A stretch of DNA of 64,000 bases from Hyalella azteca (lineage: Eukaryota; Arthropoda; Malacostraca; Amphipoda; Hyalellidae), in the NCBI RefSeq assembly GCF_000764305.2, contig NW_025934714.1:186001-250000 (forward strand). Direction: 5' to 3'. Positions 51,426 to 63,159 of the stretch are shown here, one piece after another; position 1 is the first letter of the stretch; the number at the start of each line of letters is the position of its first letter. The notes beneath the pieces were generated by a model. That model had not been told where the DNA came from, made no database searches, and saw only the letters and a list, made by a program, of their open reading frames with translations. A program made the translations under genes and the position numbers.

Positions 51426-51570
51426 ACTCACTGCAGTGAGTGACAGAGAGCTCATTTTCTCGTAGACGAAAACGTAAAGTCACGGACGGACAGACAGACA
51501 GACGGACAGACATAGCGAGCACAATAGCGCCTTTTTTCCATAAATGAGAAAATGCGCTAAAAACGAGCAA
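51426..51570. repeat. Palindrome plus GACAGACAGACG simple repeat and hairpin
   Basis: A perfect 16-bp palindrome, actcactgcagtgagt, is at 51426-51441. A ggacggacagacagacagac run follows at 51484-51512. Then comes an imperfect hairpin (agcgccttttttcc / gagaaaatgcgct) at about 51525-51558. The close association of the three suggests one dispersed element, but I cannot name a family. Confidence 0.6.
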
Positions 51571-51574
51571 AGCT

Positions 51575-54165
51575 CTGTTCCAATACTAATTAACTAAAAC
51601 GCTACCACGGATTGGAACTATATGGTCGATAGGGCAGATAACGCACTAATACATCGATATATCAAACGACTGTACTAAAAAATTGCGCAATAGGTGAAAT
51701 CGATATATGATGAAAATCCAAGGAATTAATTAAATTTTTGAAATAAAAATTACCCTGAGTAAACGAAAATATATTTACGTTAGATAATTTGGCTACTTGG
51801 CGAAGCACGATATTGATTAATTAAATTAGCATGGAGAGATTACTTTTCTATAGAGAATAGCATAAAATCTGAGTAAATGGGTAGAATAATTACAAATTTT
51901 AGCATAATTTGCATAGATTAAATATCCAATGATTGCATCAACCATGAAGATAATAATAGCTAATCTAAATGTAGATTTGTTGAAATGATTACTTCGCTGA
52001 ACTTTTAAGCTTCTGATTCATGCCAGGAAGTGCAAAAGTTGTCAAATATTTTTTTTAATACATTTATCCTACTACTTCAGTTATCTGACATTATATACAT
52101 GACATTTGAATGTGTTATCTTTTACCAAGTAATGGAATACCTAGCCAAATGTTTTTACTTTAATTTCATGACTCAAACATGAATTTACCAGCCATTAAAA
52201 GCTTCCCGTTCAACCATAATTCCGTGTTTTGGTCCACGAGATGGCAAAAAAGCAGTGATGTTCCAAGAAAAGATCAAGCAAAGCGTGAATTCTTTAATAC
52301 ACGTATCTTGGTCGGTTTGAAAGGGTGGCCACCTAGGAAGCTCAATTGCGTCCTCTAACTCAGGCCAAAACTTGGCACGGGAGCTAAACACTCCTCTTTT
52401 AACGCTTGTTGACTAGAATATCACAAGGGAACTTTCTTTTATAGCCCAAGACTGGAAGTTAAGAGTTTTGGAGCAGGGCTTTGTGGTCGATGTTTACAGG
52501 AGCGAAGCAACAGAATCAATGTGACGGAACCAGCCAAACTGCAGGAAGCCGAGATGCTTGAACGTCGTCGTCTCAACTCGGTCTCTGGTCACTGAGTTTG
52601 GGGATTACTCAGATGAAAAGCTCATGAGATCACCTGAGAAACACATTTCTTCTATTCTTAGCGGTTAAAAAAACAGTTGGGCATACACCAATTCGATTAA
52701 AATTTTCGTTCATTGTATTCGAGTTATGGGTTTTCTGCGCCATTGGAAATTGACTTAAGATAGATTTATTCAAAGAAAAATACAAACTACAAAGAAATGC
52801 AGATTGCAAAAGGCCAATTGTTCGAAATGCTCGGAACCTCACGATGTGTAGAAAGTTCACAATGGTAGCCAAGTGCCATGAATTGGACGAAAAGGGACCA
52901 TCAGTCTCCTGGATTTGTGTTTGAAAAGACGGAATGCTTGACACTTGAAGAAATACTCCAGAATAGTGCGAGGTCTTTCTATTGGAGAAGACTGGAAGAG
53001 CAAATGGCGAGACCGCCTCTGTAATTAGAGGCGCACCAGTGACCATTAAGGACGTATCGACGTGGCTCTGAAACAATCGGGACAGAACACAAATATTTGT
53101 CCTGCAGAAACACCCGAGAAACTTGAGAAGACAGGAAGCTTAAAGGAACAACGTACGGTAGCTGCGTACCTAAGCAACTAACAATACTTCCATATTCTTG
53201 CGATTCATTTGTCTGACATAATTGATTCGGGACAGTTCTGTTACCATCTTGATAAGCACTGTTTTAGATGATTACGGTAACTAGGTCAAAATGGCTACCA
53301 CAAGTCGATAATGTTCGAAAACGAAGGCTACAAATTTTCATAACTGAACTCGCACTTATAAAGATAGACTTGAAAATGTAGAAATATTTGTAGAAGAAAA
53401 ACATGCGAAGGCACAAAAAAATACAAAAAAAATACACTGACGTTAATTATTGAAGCACTAACGTTCATGAGTAATACCCACCAACTAACAGGAGAAAAAC
53501 GCTCCAAGGTTTCAAAACAGGGCAAGACCATCTCGGAGGAGGCTGAGGTGGCGTCTTAATGGACACCTTCGTGGCAATGAGGCAGGAAAAAAGCGCCCTG
53601 GGGCCTATAATGAGTATCATCAAGAGGAATCGGGGCTCCTGATGGTCGAGGCCTGCTGGTAAACTTGCACTGCTCTGATGAACTTTTCAGGGCTGCTCTC
53701 CAAACGTTTATTTTCACGCCGCGCGTGCGCTGCGGTGGCCGCAACTTATAAACTTACAGACAAGTGCTGTTGTGGTCGTAACTTAAGTTTGGATAATTTA
53801 CCACTTGTGTCATTTAGGAAAAATATTTATTAGCATGTTCGTAATTATTATGCGGGAAGTTAAAACTCAAAGTATTAGAAAACGGAACTTGGTAATATCA
53901 CAGCCAGAAATAAAGACATTTCATAATAATTCAGTTTTCGAGACTTGAACCTTTCCCTCTATTGTCTTAAAATATACTAGCAAAAAATGAATAATACAAT
54001 CAGAACATTACTACAAGATAAACCAACAAAATTACTGAGTAAATAAAACACAGCAGTACAGATATCCAGAAGAGATCGCGTTAAATTGAGGCAAATCCAC
54101 CCGCGACGAGATGACAGTGAGCAGAATGCTCCTCAAGACCTGTAGGATTAGACGGGCGCGCGTCT
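51575..54165. other. No gene recognised; cluster of minus-strand frames
   Basis: Between 52185 and 53531 the minus strand carries frames of 68, 148 and 67 codons in a somewhat less AT-rich stretch. The 148-codon frame (52630-53076) is Ser/Thr/Phe-rich with no signal, membrane segment or domain I recognise. They could be remnants of a retroelement or of exons, but no hallmark (RT, integrase, RNase H) can be supported. A GC-richer patch at 53540-53745 is also uninformative. Confidence 0.4.
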
Positions 54166-54173
54166 CTCAAGTC

Positions 54174-54215
54174 TTTATAAGCCAGCGGATGCAGTGTCTC
54201 TGCCTCAGGTTATCC
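54174..54215 (+). promoter_or_regulatory. Weak candidate TATA promoter
   Basis: tttataag at 54174-54181 follows a GC-rich palindrome (gacgggcgcgcgtct) and precedes gtgtctctgcctcagg about 30 bp downstream. The frame opening at 54194 (67 codons) is unrecognised. Listed only because of the coincidence of GC shift, TATA box and spacing. Confidence 0.2.
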
Positions 54216-54719
54216 TCGGCTATAAACGCAAGGCTTCTCTGATCCTTTGTAATTACCAAACAACAAAGAGCAGTCTTGAGATGGCAGGCAGCACAGACAG
54301 CAGGTTTAATGCTTTCATCTCCGTTAATTATTCACTCATGAAACCAGGGGTCGTTACGAATAAATGTGCCCCCCATTTGAAGCATGCAAGAACCTAGGGG
54401 TCATTCCACGGATACGATTTGAATCTTAGAAATCGATTTCGAAAGATTTTCTTCGGCTGAAGCTGGGCTTCAGCAGAAAACTTTTCAGATGGCGCACAAT
54501 ATGCGGAAGTATCTTGGTAGCATCCAGCAGAAAACTCTCAATGTTATAAGAGTACGAAAATTTAATTAGAATTATATGGTTGTCAAGACTATTTAGACAG
54601 AGCCGCATAAATAAAGCTATAAGTATTGAGCATTGTTCTAATTAAGTTTTAATTTTACACGGAAATAAATATGATTTTAATTAGCTCAAACATGTAGGCT
54701 TCAGCCCCGCATTTACATT

Positions 54720-55075
54720 AAGGAATCATTTCTCCGTAGGTACTCACATTTACGAGTAATTAGTGTCACGATAATTAGGGAGTGCTTGCTGCACATGTAC
54801 TCCGATGAATCATTTAAAGCCCGCCAATTATAAAGTGCAAAGCCCAATTTACTATGAGAAATAATTCTAGGCACACTAATCATGGAGTGCAATTGCTGCG
54901 CATATGTACGTACTCATTAAAGGCACGTTAATTTAAAGGCACGCTAATCAAGGAGTGCCAGGAACTTCATTAACACTGACGATCAAGTCATTTGTAGCAC
55001 AAGAATCACCAAGTGCTAGCTCTACATATACGCTGAATAATCATTTGCGGCAAGCTAATTATGCGTAAAAGAATC
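54720..55075. repeat. Degenerate ~60-bp tandem repeat
   Basis: Blocks of the form ggcac.ctaatca.ggagtgc, followed by tgctgc.catatgta and a cattaa/catttaa word, recur at about 54762, 54870, 54938 and 54997 with variable spacing (59-108 bp). Divergence is high, so boundaries are approximate. Confidence 0.5.
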
Positions 55076-55756
55076 AGATTAAAATAAATGAGTAGCAAGA
55101 CCAGCTTCGCATTTCGAGGCAAAACAATAAAGCAGCAAAAAGAAGCGGGGAAACATTCAGTCCCTCACTTCATTCCCCTGCATAAACGAGGCAATTAATC
55201 CCAGTAAGAACTACTTCCATTTAAATGAGCATGAATTTAGGGTTTAGAAAAGCTCACAGCGCCCCTCGTTGTGAAGTGTTTGATTAATAACGAATGAGAA
55301 TGGAATAATTGGATGAGTGACAGAGATATAAGCTTACGACTAAGGGTGGATAATGTACTTTGCAAAACAAAGAAATTAATTAATGCTAGTAGTAAAATTT
55401 TCAGGGAAGATTGGGGACAAACGGTGGGAATTTATCACCAAAATGGTGTGGGTGTAAAAAAAGGATATTCATCAGCAAAATTAACATAAACGGGTTCACC
55501 AAATAAGGTTAGAAGAAATCTTTTGAACTCATTTTCTCCGAGAAAATCGTAGCATGAACACGACCTAGAACTGCAGTTATGGGCCCCCTCAAAATTTTGG
55601 ATTATGAACTCAAATGATAAGGGGAAGACAGCACGTAACGATCTTGTTCTTAAGAAGTAGTAGCGAGGGCCATATGAAACAAAATTATTTTTGCTCTATT
55701 ACTATATTTCAGTTACAATGGTTTGCATCAGATTGCAAATGATGGGGAGAAAAAAG

Positions 55757-55830
55757 CAGGGTTGGCAATGATTAAATCAAACTGATTAAATCATGTGATT
55801 AAATCATTTGATTTTTTAAAAAAAAACAAG
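55757..55830 (+). mobile_element. hAT-like transposon terminus
   Basis: cagggttggcaatg at 55757 has the CAGGGTTGGCAA form seen at hAT element ends. It is followed by three copies of the palindromic word tgattaaatca (55769, 55783, 55796) and then tttgattttttaaaaaaaaa. Such repeated TGATTTAAATCA-like words next to the terminus are a familiar subterminal pattern in animal hAT elements. No inverted partner and no transposase frame were found, so it is a solo or truncated end. Confidence 0.45.
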
Positions 55831-56815
55831 AATAATTTCAATTTTGAAAATTTTTAAGGAATTAAAAAAAATGAAGGGCAGTCTTTCAATTTATTTTGAG
55901 GTATTGTTATTCATGGTTTAGTATAAATGTACTATGACAAATTGGAATCTAAACCTGTTGCCTTTAGTGTGTTTTACGTTCCAATGAATTGTATGTTTTT
56001 GGTACAGAGGCATCAAGTGTTGCAATACATTGTACATAGCTAGCAGCGTAGCTAATTCTTAAAAGGCTATAAGTGGTATTTAACTAAATATTAGTTATAT
56101 ATTAATGACATCACACAATTTACATGTGTTAGGTAGCTTATATAAGAAGGGTTGGTTGAGATTGTATTGAGATTGAAACAAAACAATTATAATTATAAAA
56201 CTATACATATGTAAAAGATATAAATGTAGTGAATGGAAATAAAATGTTTGAATTGAGTACATGTATGTTAATTTCAAACAGTGTTAGCTTTTCTCATAAC
56301 ATACTAACTCTCGTTTCAAGGCGTTTGAGGTTTTTTTGGTTGTTCAGTTTATGTTTAGTATTGGTTTAGTGGTCTGAATCAAATGGGAACAGTGCAGTCA
56401 GTCACTCAGTCAATACTAGTCGGTGTGTTTAGAGGGTAGTCTGGTAAATTTATAGGACATAAATTGCTATGGTGATGAAACATTTCATATGCCACCTTTC
56501 AGGCTCAGGCCAGTCTTCTAATTTCATTTGCGGTCAAATATGCAACACAACGATCTTTCTAGGAATTTGCTAAGCCCACTAAAATGCGAACAAAACCGTC
56601 CAACTGGACACATCATCTTCTGTACATTCGAGTATGGCGCGCCAAAGAGAAGTTTCAGTTTCAATCACCCACAATAACGCTCATTACATTTCAGGATCAA
56701 GGACATTTCAGTTTTAGGAACTTTATGGGTAAATATTTCAGCCCTGTTACCGTTATACCCATGCATTGCAACCATACATACACTGAGAAAAATGGCTGGG
56801 TGTGGATGACCAATT
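55831..56815. other. No gene recognised
   Basis: T-rich on the plus strand. A 100-codon plus frame (56584-56886) runs into the inverted-repeat cluster and has no motif. It may include the body of the hAT-like element. Confidence 0.45.
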
Positions 56816-56820
56816 TTGAT

Positions 56821-57222
56821 GAGTCAACCGCGTCTGAATATCGAGGCACTTTTTCGACTCACTTGCCCCAAAATAGGTCATACTGACCTATTTTGGGCCC
56901 TTTAAATTTCAAGTATGATTCACTTGTGGCGTTGAATCGCTCTGACGCCCAAATGCTCTTCAAGTATCCATGCTACGGATGAGGTCATAAGCGATTTCAC
57001 GCAATAATGAGTGAGCCATGCTTGACAATATAAAGTGTCAGTATGACCCACAAAACGGGCAAGTGAGTCAAAAAATTGCATCGATTTTCGGACGCGGTTG
57101 ACTCACATAAGTGAATCAAAGCCCGTCCCTAAATTGATGCACTTTTAGGTCTCACTTGCACCATTTGTGGGTCATACTGACCTATTGCTTGCCCTTTAAA
57201 TTCAATGTATGACTCACTTGTG
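56821..57222. repeat. Direct-inverted-direct repeat cluster
   Basis: Copy 1 (56821-56932) begins gagtcaaccgcgtctgaata. Copy 2 (about 57037-57108) is its reverse complement, ending gacgcggttgactcac. Copy 3 (57111-57222) is again in the orientation of copy 1 and ends with the same cacttgtggcg. Copy 1 contains a 14-bp perfect stem (cccaaaataggtca at 56867-56880; tgacctattttggg at 56884-56897) with a 3-nt loop. No coding capacity. The unit is AT-balanced and rich in tgactca-like words. Probably a foldback-type element; family unknown. Confidence 0.8.
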
Positions 57223-57230
57223 GCGCCATG

Positions 57231-58060
57231 CAATTAGCTTGCTTATAGCACGAGCCAAATGTTCGTAACGTAAATGCAGTGACATTGAGAAGGAATAATC
57301 AGACAAGTAGCATTTTAGCAAAATGTACTGGAAAACTGTTCTTCTGGCTAAATAAATGCATTTATATCATCTATATAAGTTTCGTCATGAATCCTCTCAC
57401 GGTAGATGCCAAGTCACTATACATGGTAGATTACTTGTGCCTACATGCTCAGAAAAACAAGAAAAAATGGGAGTTAAATGGCCTGAAACGCTCATTGTTA
57501 TCGCAATGATGTGTGATTAAAAATCAAACGTAGGCAAATTACATTCACAACATTCTTTGCACTTTACAAGCCTGAGAATAGTTAACCATAAAATGAATCC
57601 TCGGTTGCTGGAAAATAGAGTCTATGAATTAAATACTTTGCAAATAACAAAATAAGGCAGCCAGTTCATAGCACCTGGAACTGCTGGCGTTAATTTCGTA
57701 GAATTTTTTTAGCGACATTTTTTAATTGGTAGTGTGCGGTAAAAAGTTGAGGTTATAATTGCTCAGTCTCTTGAAACTTTATTGAAATTATTTCGGCTAA
57801 CCATGCTTTTCTGTAACTCGATTTAATGTAGACAATTAAATTTGTTCATGTGCTTGTATCGCAGCAGTCAATGGTGGCAGTCGCCAAAGCTGCGCAATTT
57901 TAATGAGGACTTTTATTGCATATATCTCATTGATGCATATACCGACTCCTTACTGCATATACCGCATTGATGGTATTACGAAATGCTATTTTCTATTCTT
58001 TCTATCTGGTCACTGTATTATACAAAGAAGCTGCCCATATGTGTAACTTTCTTAGTTTAC
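57231..58060. other. No gene recognised
   Basis: The plus strand becomes T-rich from about 57.6 kb. A short repetition of gcatatacc words occurs at 57916-57970. There are no frames above 76 codons. Confidence 0.5.
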
Positions 58061-58139
58061 CTGCACACATGGTTTCGGATGTGTGACCTGCCTGGCTTAC
58101 TGCCGCTATATAGTTCTGTATACCGGACCTGCCTTGTTT

Positions 58140-58297
58140 GCTGACACACCAGTTGCCGATACGTGTTCTGCTTTTGCTGAAACACCAGTTGCTGATACGT
58201 GTTCTACTTTTGCTGACACACCAGTTGCTGATACGTGTTCTGCTGTTGCTGACATACCAGTTGCTGATACGTGTTCTGCTGTTGCTGACACACCAGT
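58140..58297. repeat. 36-bp minisatellite
   Basis: Units beginning gctgacacaccagttgctga start at 58140, 58176, 58212, 58248 and a partial one at 58284, exactly 36 bp apart. The second half of each unit reads tacgtgttctgctgtt or close to it. Degenerate relatives of the unit extend to both sides (about 58050-58370). The plus-strand frame 58083-58322 is a 12-residue periodic peptide produced by the array; no other coding evidence. Confidence 0.93.
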
Positions 58298-58384
58298 TTG
58301 GTTACGTAATCGGTTTAGTTAACTGGCAAGCTAATTACGGTTTCATGATCTGCTTAGTTTACTGGCACACTAGCAGGGAGTGCG

Positions 58385-59640
58385 TATCCGTAAAAGTTTT
58401 CTTATTTTGAGCATATTCGATCATCCCTCGGACACTCCTATTTAATTGTTTCAAAGTGTATACATTGTCGCATATGCGGCGATGATGTAACAAAGGTATC
58501 ACTTAATATATTAACAATATCACGATATCAGTCTCGCTTATGGTGACGCGCAAGCTCTTGCAGTGAAAGCAAACCCTAGTCCATTAGCATGTCGTCGCTG
58601 GCGGTAGTAAATTCTACCTCTCGCTGATCCACACTGACCCAGGTCTGGCCCAGTTGCGTTAACCAAGATGCGACTTACACGTAATGCTCACGTTCAGTTG
58701 TGCACGCTACAGGAAGGTTTATTATTGATACAATAAGATGAGTAGGCATGTTGATCATTCGCAAAATGGAATAATTGTTTTACTATTTTAAAATATTTGC
58801 GTGAACAGTGCTTTAGAATCACTTTTTTCTTTGTTATAGGTGTATAGTATGAAAGCATTTTGTATAGCTCGCATCACTTACATTAAACTCCCTTTGAAAA
58901 TATCCCGCGTTTTAAAATTGTTTTTTTATATTTTTTTATATCTGCGATCGCTTATTTGGTGTGAAACCATTGTATGCTAGTCGCATTAACCATCAGCTAT
59001 GTATCGTTAAAAACAATCATGGAGTGTTCAGCACATATTTTTTCAAATACTTCTATTTACAAAATTTATTGTGAATTTAATTTGAATTGTTGACCCAATA
59101 GCTCCCCTGTAGCGTTTTTAGGATGTATATGCTATTGTAACTCGAGCTGGTATGTTAGATGTGGTGTTGTGCCGTGAAGCATAACCTATGACTTCATGTA
59201 TTGACGCAATTCACCCCTATTCTAATTGTCAAATATCTTCTTTAACGGTAGAATCCATATTTGTAACAAGTTGCTATGAATTTTTATGTTTTCTATGTAA
59301 GAAACTAAGGAATTACGTCCTCGCGAGCCTCTATGCAAGTACTGCTTGTATACACGAGCCTCTATACAATTGCACGAGACGATTGTGAGGGAATAGTACC
59401 AATTTATATAAATAATTAAGTATCGTTTCATAGTAACAATCATTCCATTCCATTTTACGATCAGAGTTTTCGGTACCGTACTTTGGATATTCATTATTTC
59501 CAGGATTAATTAGAGTAGACTATCTGGTGTGGACTGCAACATGGCACAACGCAATTATAAATAACCAGTATTTTAAGTGCATGTGTAAAACCGCAGTGTA
59601 CGTTCGATGAACCTGACCCTAATGCGTGCCTGTATACTAA
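58385..59640. other. No gene recognised
   Basis: T-rich plus strand, short frames only. No repeat array, transposon end or RNA gene visible. Confidence 0.5.
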
Positions 59641-59695
59641 GGGTATTTAATTACACTGGGGTAATTTAATTACACGGAGGTGATTCAATTATAAA
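59641..59695. repeat. ~19-bp tandem, three imperfect copies
   Basis: tatttaattacactggggta, then atttaattacacggaggtg, then attcaattataaatt. A short AT-rich local duplication. Confidence 0.65.
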
Positions 59696-60789
59696 TTAAA
59701 ATTATTTTTTTTTTATATCTAGCTACATTTTTCATCTGCCCCACCTCATTTCAAATCATCATACGCCAAGTTGAGAGACATTTTGCAAAGGTTGGCTCGG
59801 ATTTATCAGGATAACCTCTCAAGATTAGACCGACCGTACCGATCGACACGTTCTTTGGTAAGAAATTGAGAGGACTTGTGAAAGGAACGAGAAGCTCCCG
59901 CTGAACCCAGTGACTCTTTGAAAATATTACAGCGGAAGTTCTTCGGCCCGGCGCTAATTACTCAGAAACTAGCGGGATCCCATTTTTGGCCAACTTCTTC
60001 CGAGCGTGTTTTAAAAAGGCTCAAACTGCTATGTGACTAAAATTTGCTGAGCTAAAATTCGAGTTATTGTGAGGAGTCGGTCAGGGTTTCGTGAAGCGCT
60101 AGTTAATCGCTCGTCGAGGTCATTTTGTCGTCGGAGTTATTAGTGCTTCTGAAAAGACACTTCCAGCTTAGGGAGTTTAAAGGCCTGCAAAAAAACTTTT
60201 CTGTTGCCGTTTTCAGAAAAGGACGGGGAGAAGACCCGGTCTGCGGAAGAAGAATTCCTTGAACGAGGCACCTTACGCTGCAACTCGTTTTTTTTCTTCC
60301 TTTTGTTGCATCAAAGGTTTTCATAAACTTCCATCAGAAATATTTAGTATACGAATGTTTTTGTTGGACAACGTAAGCTGGAGGCTAATATTTCAATGAA
60401 TTTGACTGAAACTTTTTGAAAATTGTTGACATGCACGTGACGATTATTTGGCCATTTTATACTCGTTGTAACTTCATTAACAAAGCTGTTCTTCAGGGAA
60501 AGCCTTTATTAGCTTCTATCGATATTTTGAATCGGTAGGTGCTCTTGCAATCGTTTTAAATTTTTAAATAATTTTGTTCATAAATAGAGTTAAAGAGCTG
60601 TGTGTACTGTGAAACACCCTGATGTCTCGTTGAACTTTCTAAAATTGAGTCATTTCATGACATGTTTATACAGTGAAATTACATTTTCAACTTTTTGCGT
60701 GGTTGTAAGTTCCTCAGTGTCGAAATATTTCGGGGCTTAGAGCCTCAGTGGTTGGGTACGTGTCCTGGTATTTTTGCTGCTATATAGTC

Positions 60790-60960
60790 CGGCGTACGGG
60801 CGTTAATGCCAAGTGTGGACATGCCAAGATTGATGATTGCGGTAGTATGCGTTGCGGCAATACCAAGTGCAAAAATGCCTTAGGTATCAATGCCAAGAGC
60901 AGGTATACTAAGGTTTATGCCTGTGTGGGTATGCTTGGCGCGTGTGCAAGTGCCCGTAGC
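60790..60960. repeat. Degenerate short-period repeat (TGCCAAG words)
   Basis: The words aatgccaagtg, catgccaagat, aataccaagtgc and aatgccaagag recur at irregular intervals. They give a Cys/Lys/Ala-rich plus-strand frame (60748-60978) of no recognised family. It leads directly into a GC-rich block. Confidence 0.5.
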
Positions 60961-61130
60961 TTATGCGCCAGGGTCTAGCATGTGGCTCGAGGCTTGCAAC
61001 CTCGCATGGCCCAGTGCCCCGGCAGTGGGGTGAACATGCCCTTGCGGGGCACGTGTTTGGTATTCCAGTGCGGCTCCGCGGCCGGCCGCGCCAGCTAACA
61101 AGTTCCCGAGGTGCCGGGGCGGGCCAAAAA
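60961..61130. other. GC-rich block
   Basis: A second island of high G+C (for example gcggctccgcggccggccgc near 61070), open on both strands for 66-114 codons. The translations are low in information and share no recognised domain. It lies just upstream of a long pyrimidine-rich tract on the plus strand, so an exon or CpG-island promoter is possible but unproven. Confidence 0.4.
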
Positions 61131-61179
61131 TTCTTTTGGTTGCTCCGTCTCTTGTCAGCATTCACATTCATTGCATTCG

Positions 61180-61767
61180 TTTCTCTAGCTTTATCAGCGC
61201 TCGTTTTTTATTGTTCTAACTTTATCATCGTTCGCTTTCTTTCTTTCGTCGCCGGGTGTTCGTCAGACTTTGCTTCTGCTTTCAACTTATGCTTGCCCTT
61301 CATCTGAATTCGATTTATTCCTGCCGTTTGTTTATTGTTACCATGTATTGTTACCATACCATATTGTTACCGTTCTGTCGACGGTAACTTCGTTTTTTCA
61401 CTTCGTTTCTTTGCCTAAGCTGGCTTTAGGTTCTCTCCTCTCGTTGAGGCGTATGTAAACGTTGAAAAATTCCATTTCGTATTACTACATTTGTCGGTGT
61501 TTGCTCTATTCTCTCATTGTTTCGACTTTGGCGTCGTTTGTGTCTCTTTCCTGTCGTTTCGTTCAGTTGTATTATTCTACACACCTCATACATAAATATT
61601 TGCCTTTTTCATCTTCGTTTCACTTTTTCATACTCATATTTTTCACCTTTACTTTCGGCTCCTTGTGCTTCGAGTTACATTTTTATCGTCTATTGCTTTT
61701 TTGCTTACTTCTATTTGTGTATTTCTTTGCAGCGTCTTTCGTTTCTCTTCCATTTCCTCTTGCAGGC
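61180..61767 (+). other. Long pyrimidine-rich tract with acceptor-like sites
   Basis: The plus strand is strongly T+C-rich (61561-61620: 28 T to 14 A; 61621-61680: 29 T to 10 A). Two good 3' splice-site look-alikes stand near the end: tatttctttgcag at about 61719-61731 and ttcctcttgcag at about 61756-61767. The three overlapping open frames here (62-113 codons, Phe/Leu/Ser-rich) follow from the composition. No exon can be confirmed downstream. Confidence 0.4.
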
Positions 61768-61789
61768 GCGAATTACCGGACCTTCATAC

Positions 61790-63155
61790 ACGAGGAGCAT
61801 TGAAGATTGTTAATGAATTATTGCAATAGTCAATCTAAATGACGTGCCTAAATCTAATTGCTTCTCAACTAAAATTGATACACAATAATTTTAAAAAATC
61901 TGTTTATTCCACTAGTTTTTCAAAAATTTTGAATGAGGAAGCGCAGTCTGCATGCATTTAATTTAAAGAATTTACCTGCTTGTGAGGCGTTTAGGCCAGC
62001 CATGCTTGTTGCTGTCAAGGATGCTCTAAATTTTTTTCGTTTCTCGAGCCTATGAATTTATTTCTGTATTTTCGGTCGGTGGAGTTATGTTTTTGGTGGG
62101 TCGTGTTTTACGTGCATCCGCCATCGGTCGGTGTCTAGGAATTTCCGTCTCAGGGACACTGAAAAACAATCCCGGGAAAACAGCGCTTACTTGAAAACAT
62201 CGCTGGTGCTACCGCTGATTGCTACCCCTGAGGAGTACAATGCAACTCAGGTCGCGGGCAGGAATGGAGACGAATTGCGAATTCTACGTTCTAGACACAC
62301 ATCTTGCTGGGTTGGTCATCAATCATTTGATCGCGGGCTTGATCAAGTGATTCATCGCTCAATAATGCTCGCTATCAGCTAACTGGGCTAGATTGTTACG
62401 AAACAACATTTATTACGTGATTTGAGGATTTTCCAATTGAAACTTTCAGTTGAACATTTGTGAAATCTGCCATTTTCATTATTGAAATTCCCTCGATTAC
62501 ACGATGAAACGTCTTAATTAATTCTTCATCCAGCGATCGCCTAAATGATCTTCCTAATTCGTTTTATCAGTTAATGAATCTCTTGCATTTAATAATAAAT
62601 AATTCTATTCATACGCAAAGTTAAACTAAAAATCCACACGTATCGATATTTATCGATTGATCATCAGGCATTTCACCCAGTCAAAAATTTATGTCTTTTC
62701 GCCGAAGATTAGGCGCTTCGCTCAAAGGAGTAGTACGGCTTACGCTGATCAATCGATGTGCTCGACAAGTGGTCGTGAAATAATTTAGGTACAACCATTG
62801 ACCTAATCAGTAGTGACGCTGTCTGTGAGTAACGTCGGTAATGCGACCGTAACAGAGCATTTGTAGACTGCCGCAGAGTCGTCATCGTAAATTTTTTTGC
62901 AGTTAAAAATCTGTTACGGATGATAACTAAATTACAAAACAATCTTGCTAAATGCAGCTTGGAATTTGTGAACATGAAGCCATACAGAGCCCAAGATTTT
63001 TAAATAATTCATAGAATATGTAGAATATTGATATTGGGTTACAATGAATGTTGGTTTCTAATTGAATTGAAACTACACAGAACGCAGTGATCAGCAAATT
63101 TTCAAGGGAATTGATTACCTCTTTACTACCAGGGTATTCGTATGAATCTAGTGCA
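61790..63155. other. No gene recognised
   Basis: Mixed composition, frames up to 89 codons without motifs. No transposon ends visible. Confidence 0.5.
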
Positions 63156-63159
63156 AGGG

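Noticed and set aside
52630..53076. 148-codon minus-strand frame with two neighbouring minus frames, considered as a retroelement pol or exon cluster.
   Set aside because: No catalytic motif or splice-site arrangement supports either; kept only as an unassigned region.
60730..60765. agcctcagtggttgggtacg looked like the A box of a tRNA or tRNA-derived SINE.
   Set aside because: No B box or cloverleaf follows. No tRNA with a paired T arm was found anywhere in the window, though this was a visual search only.
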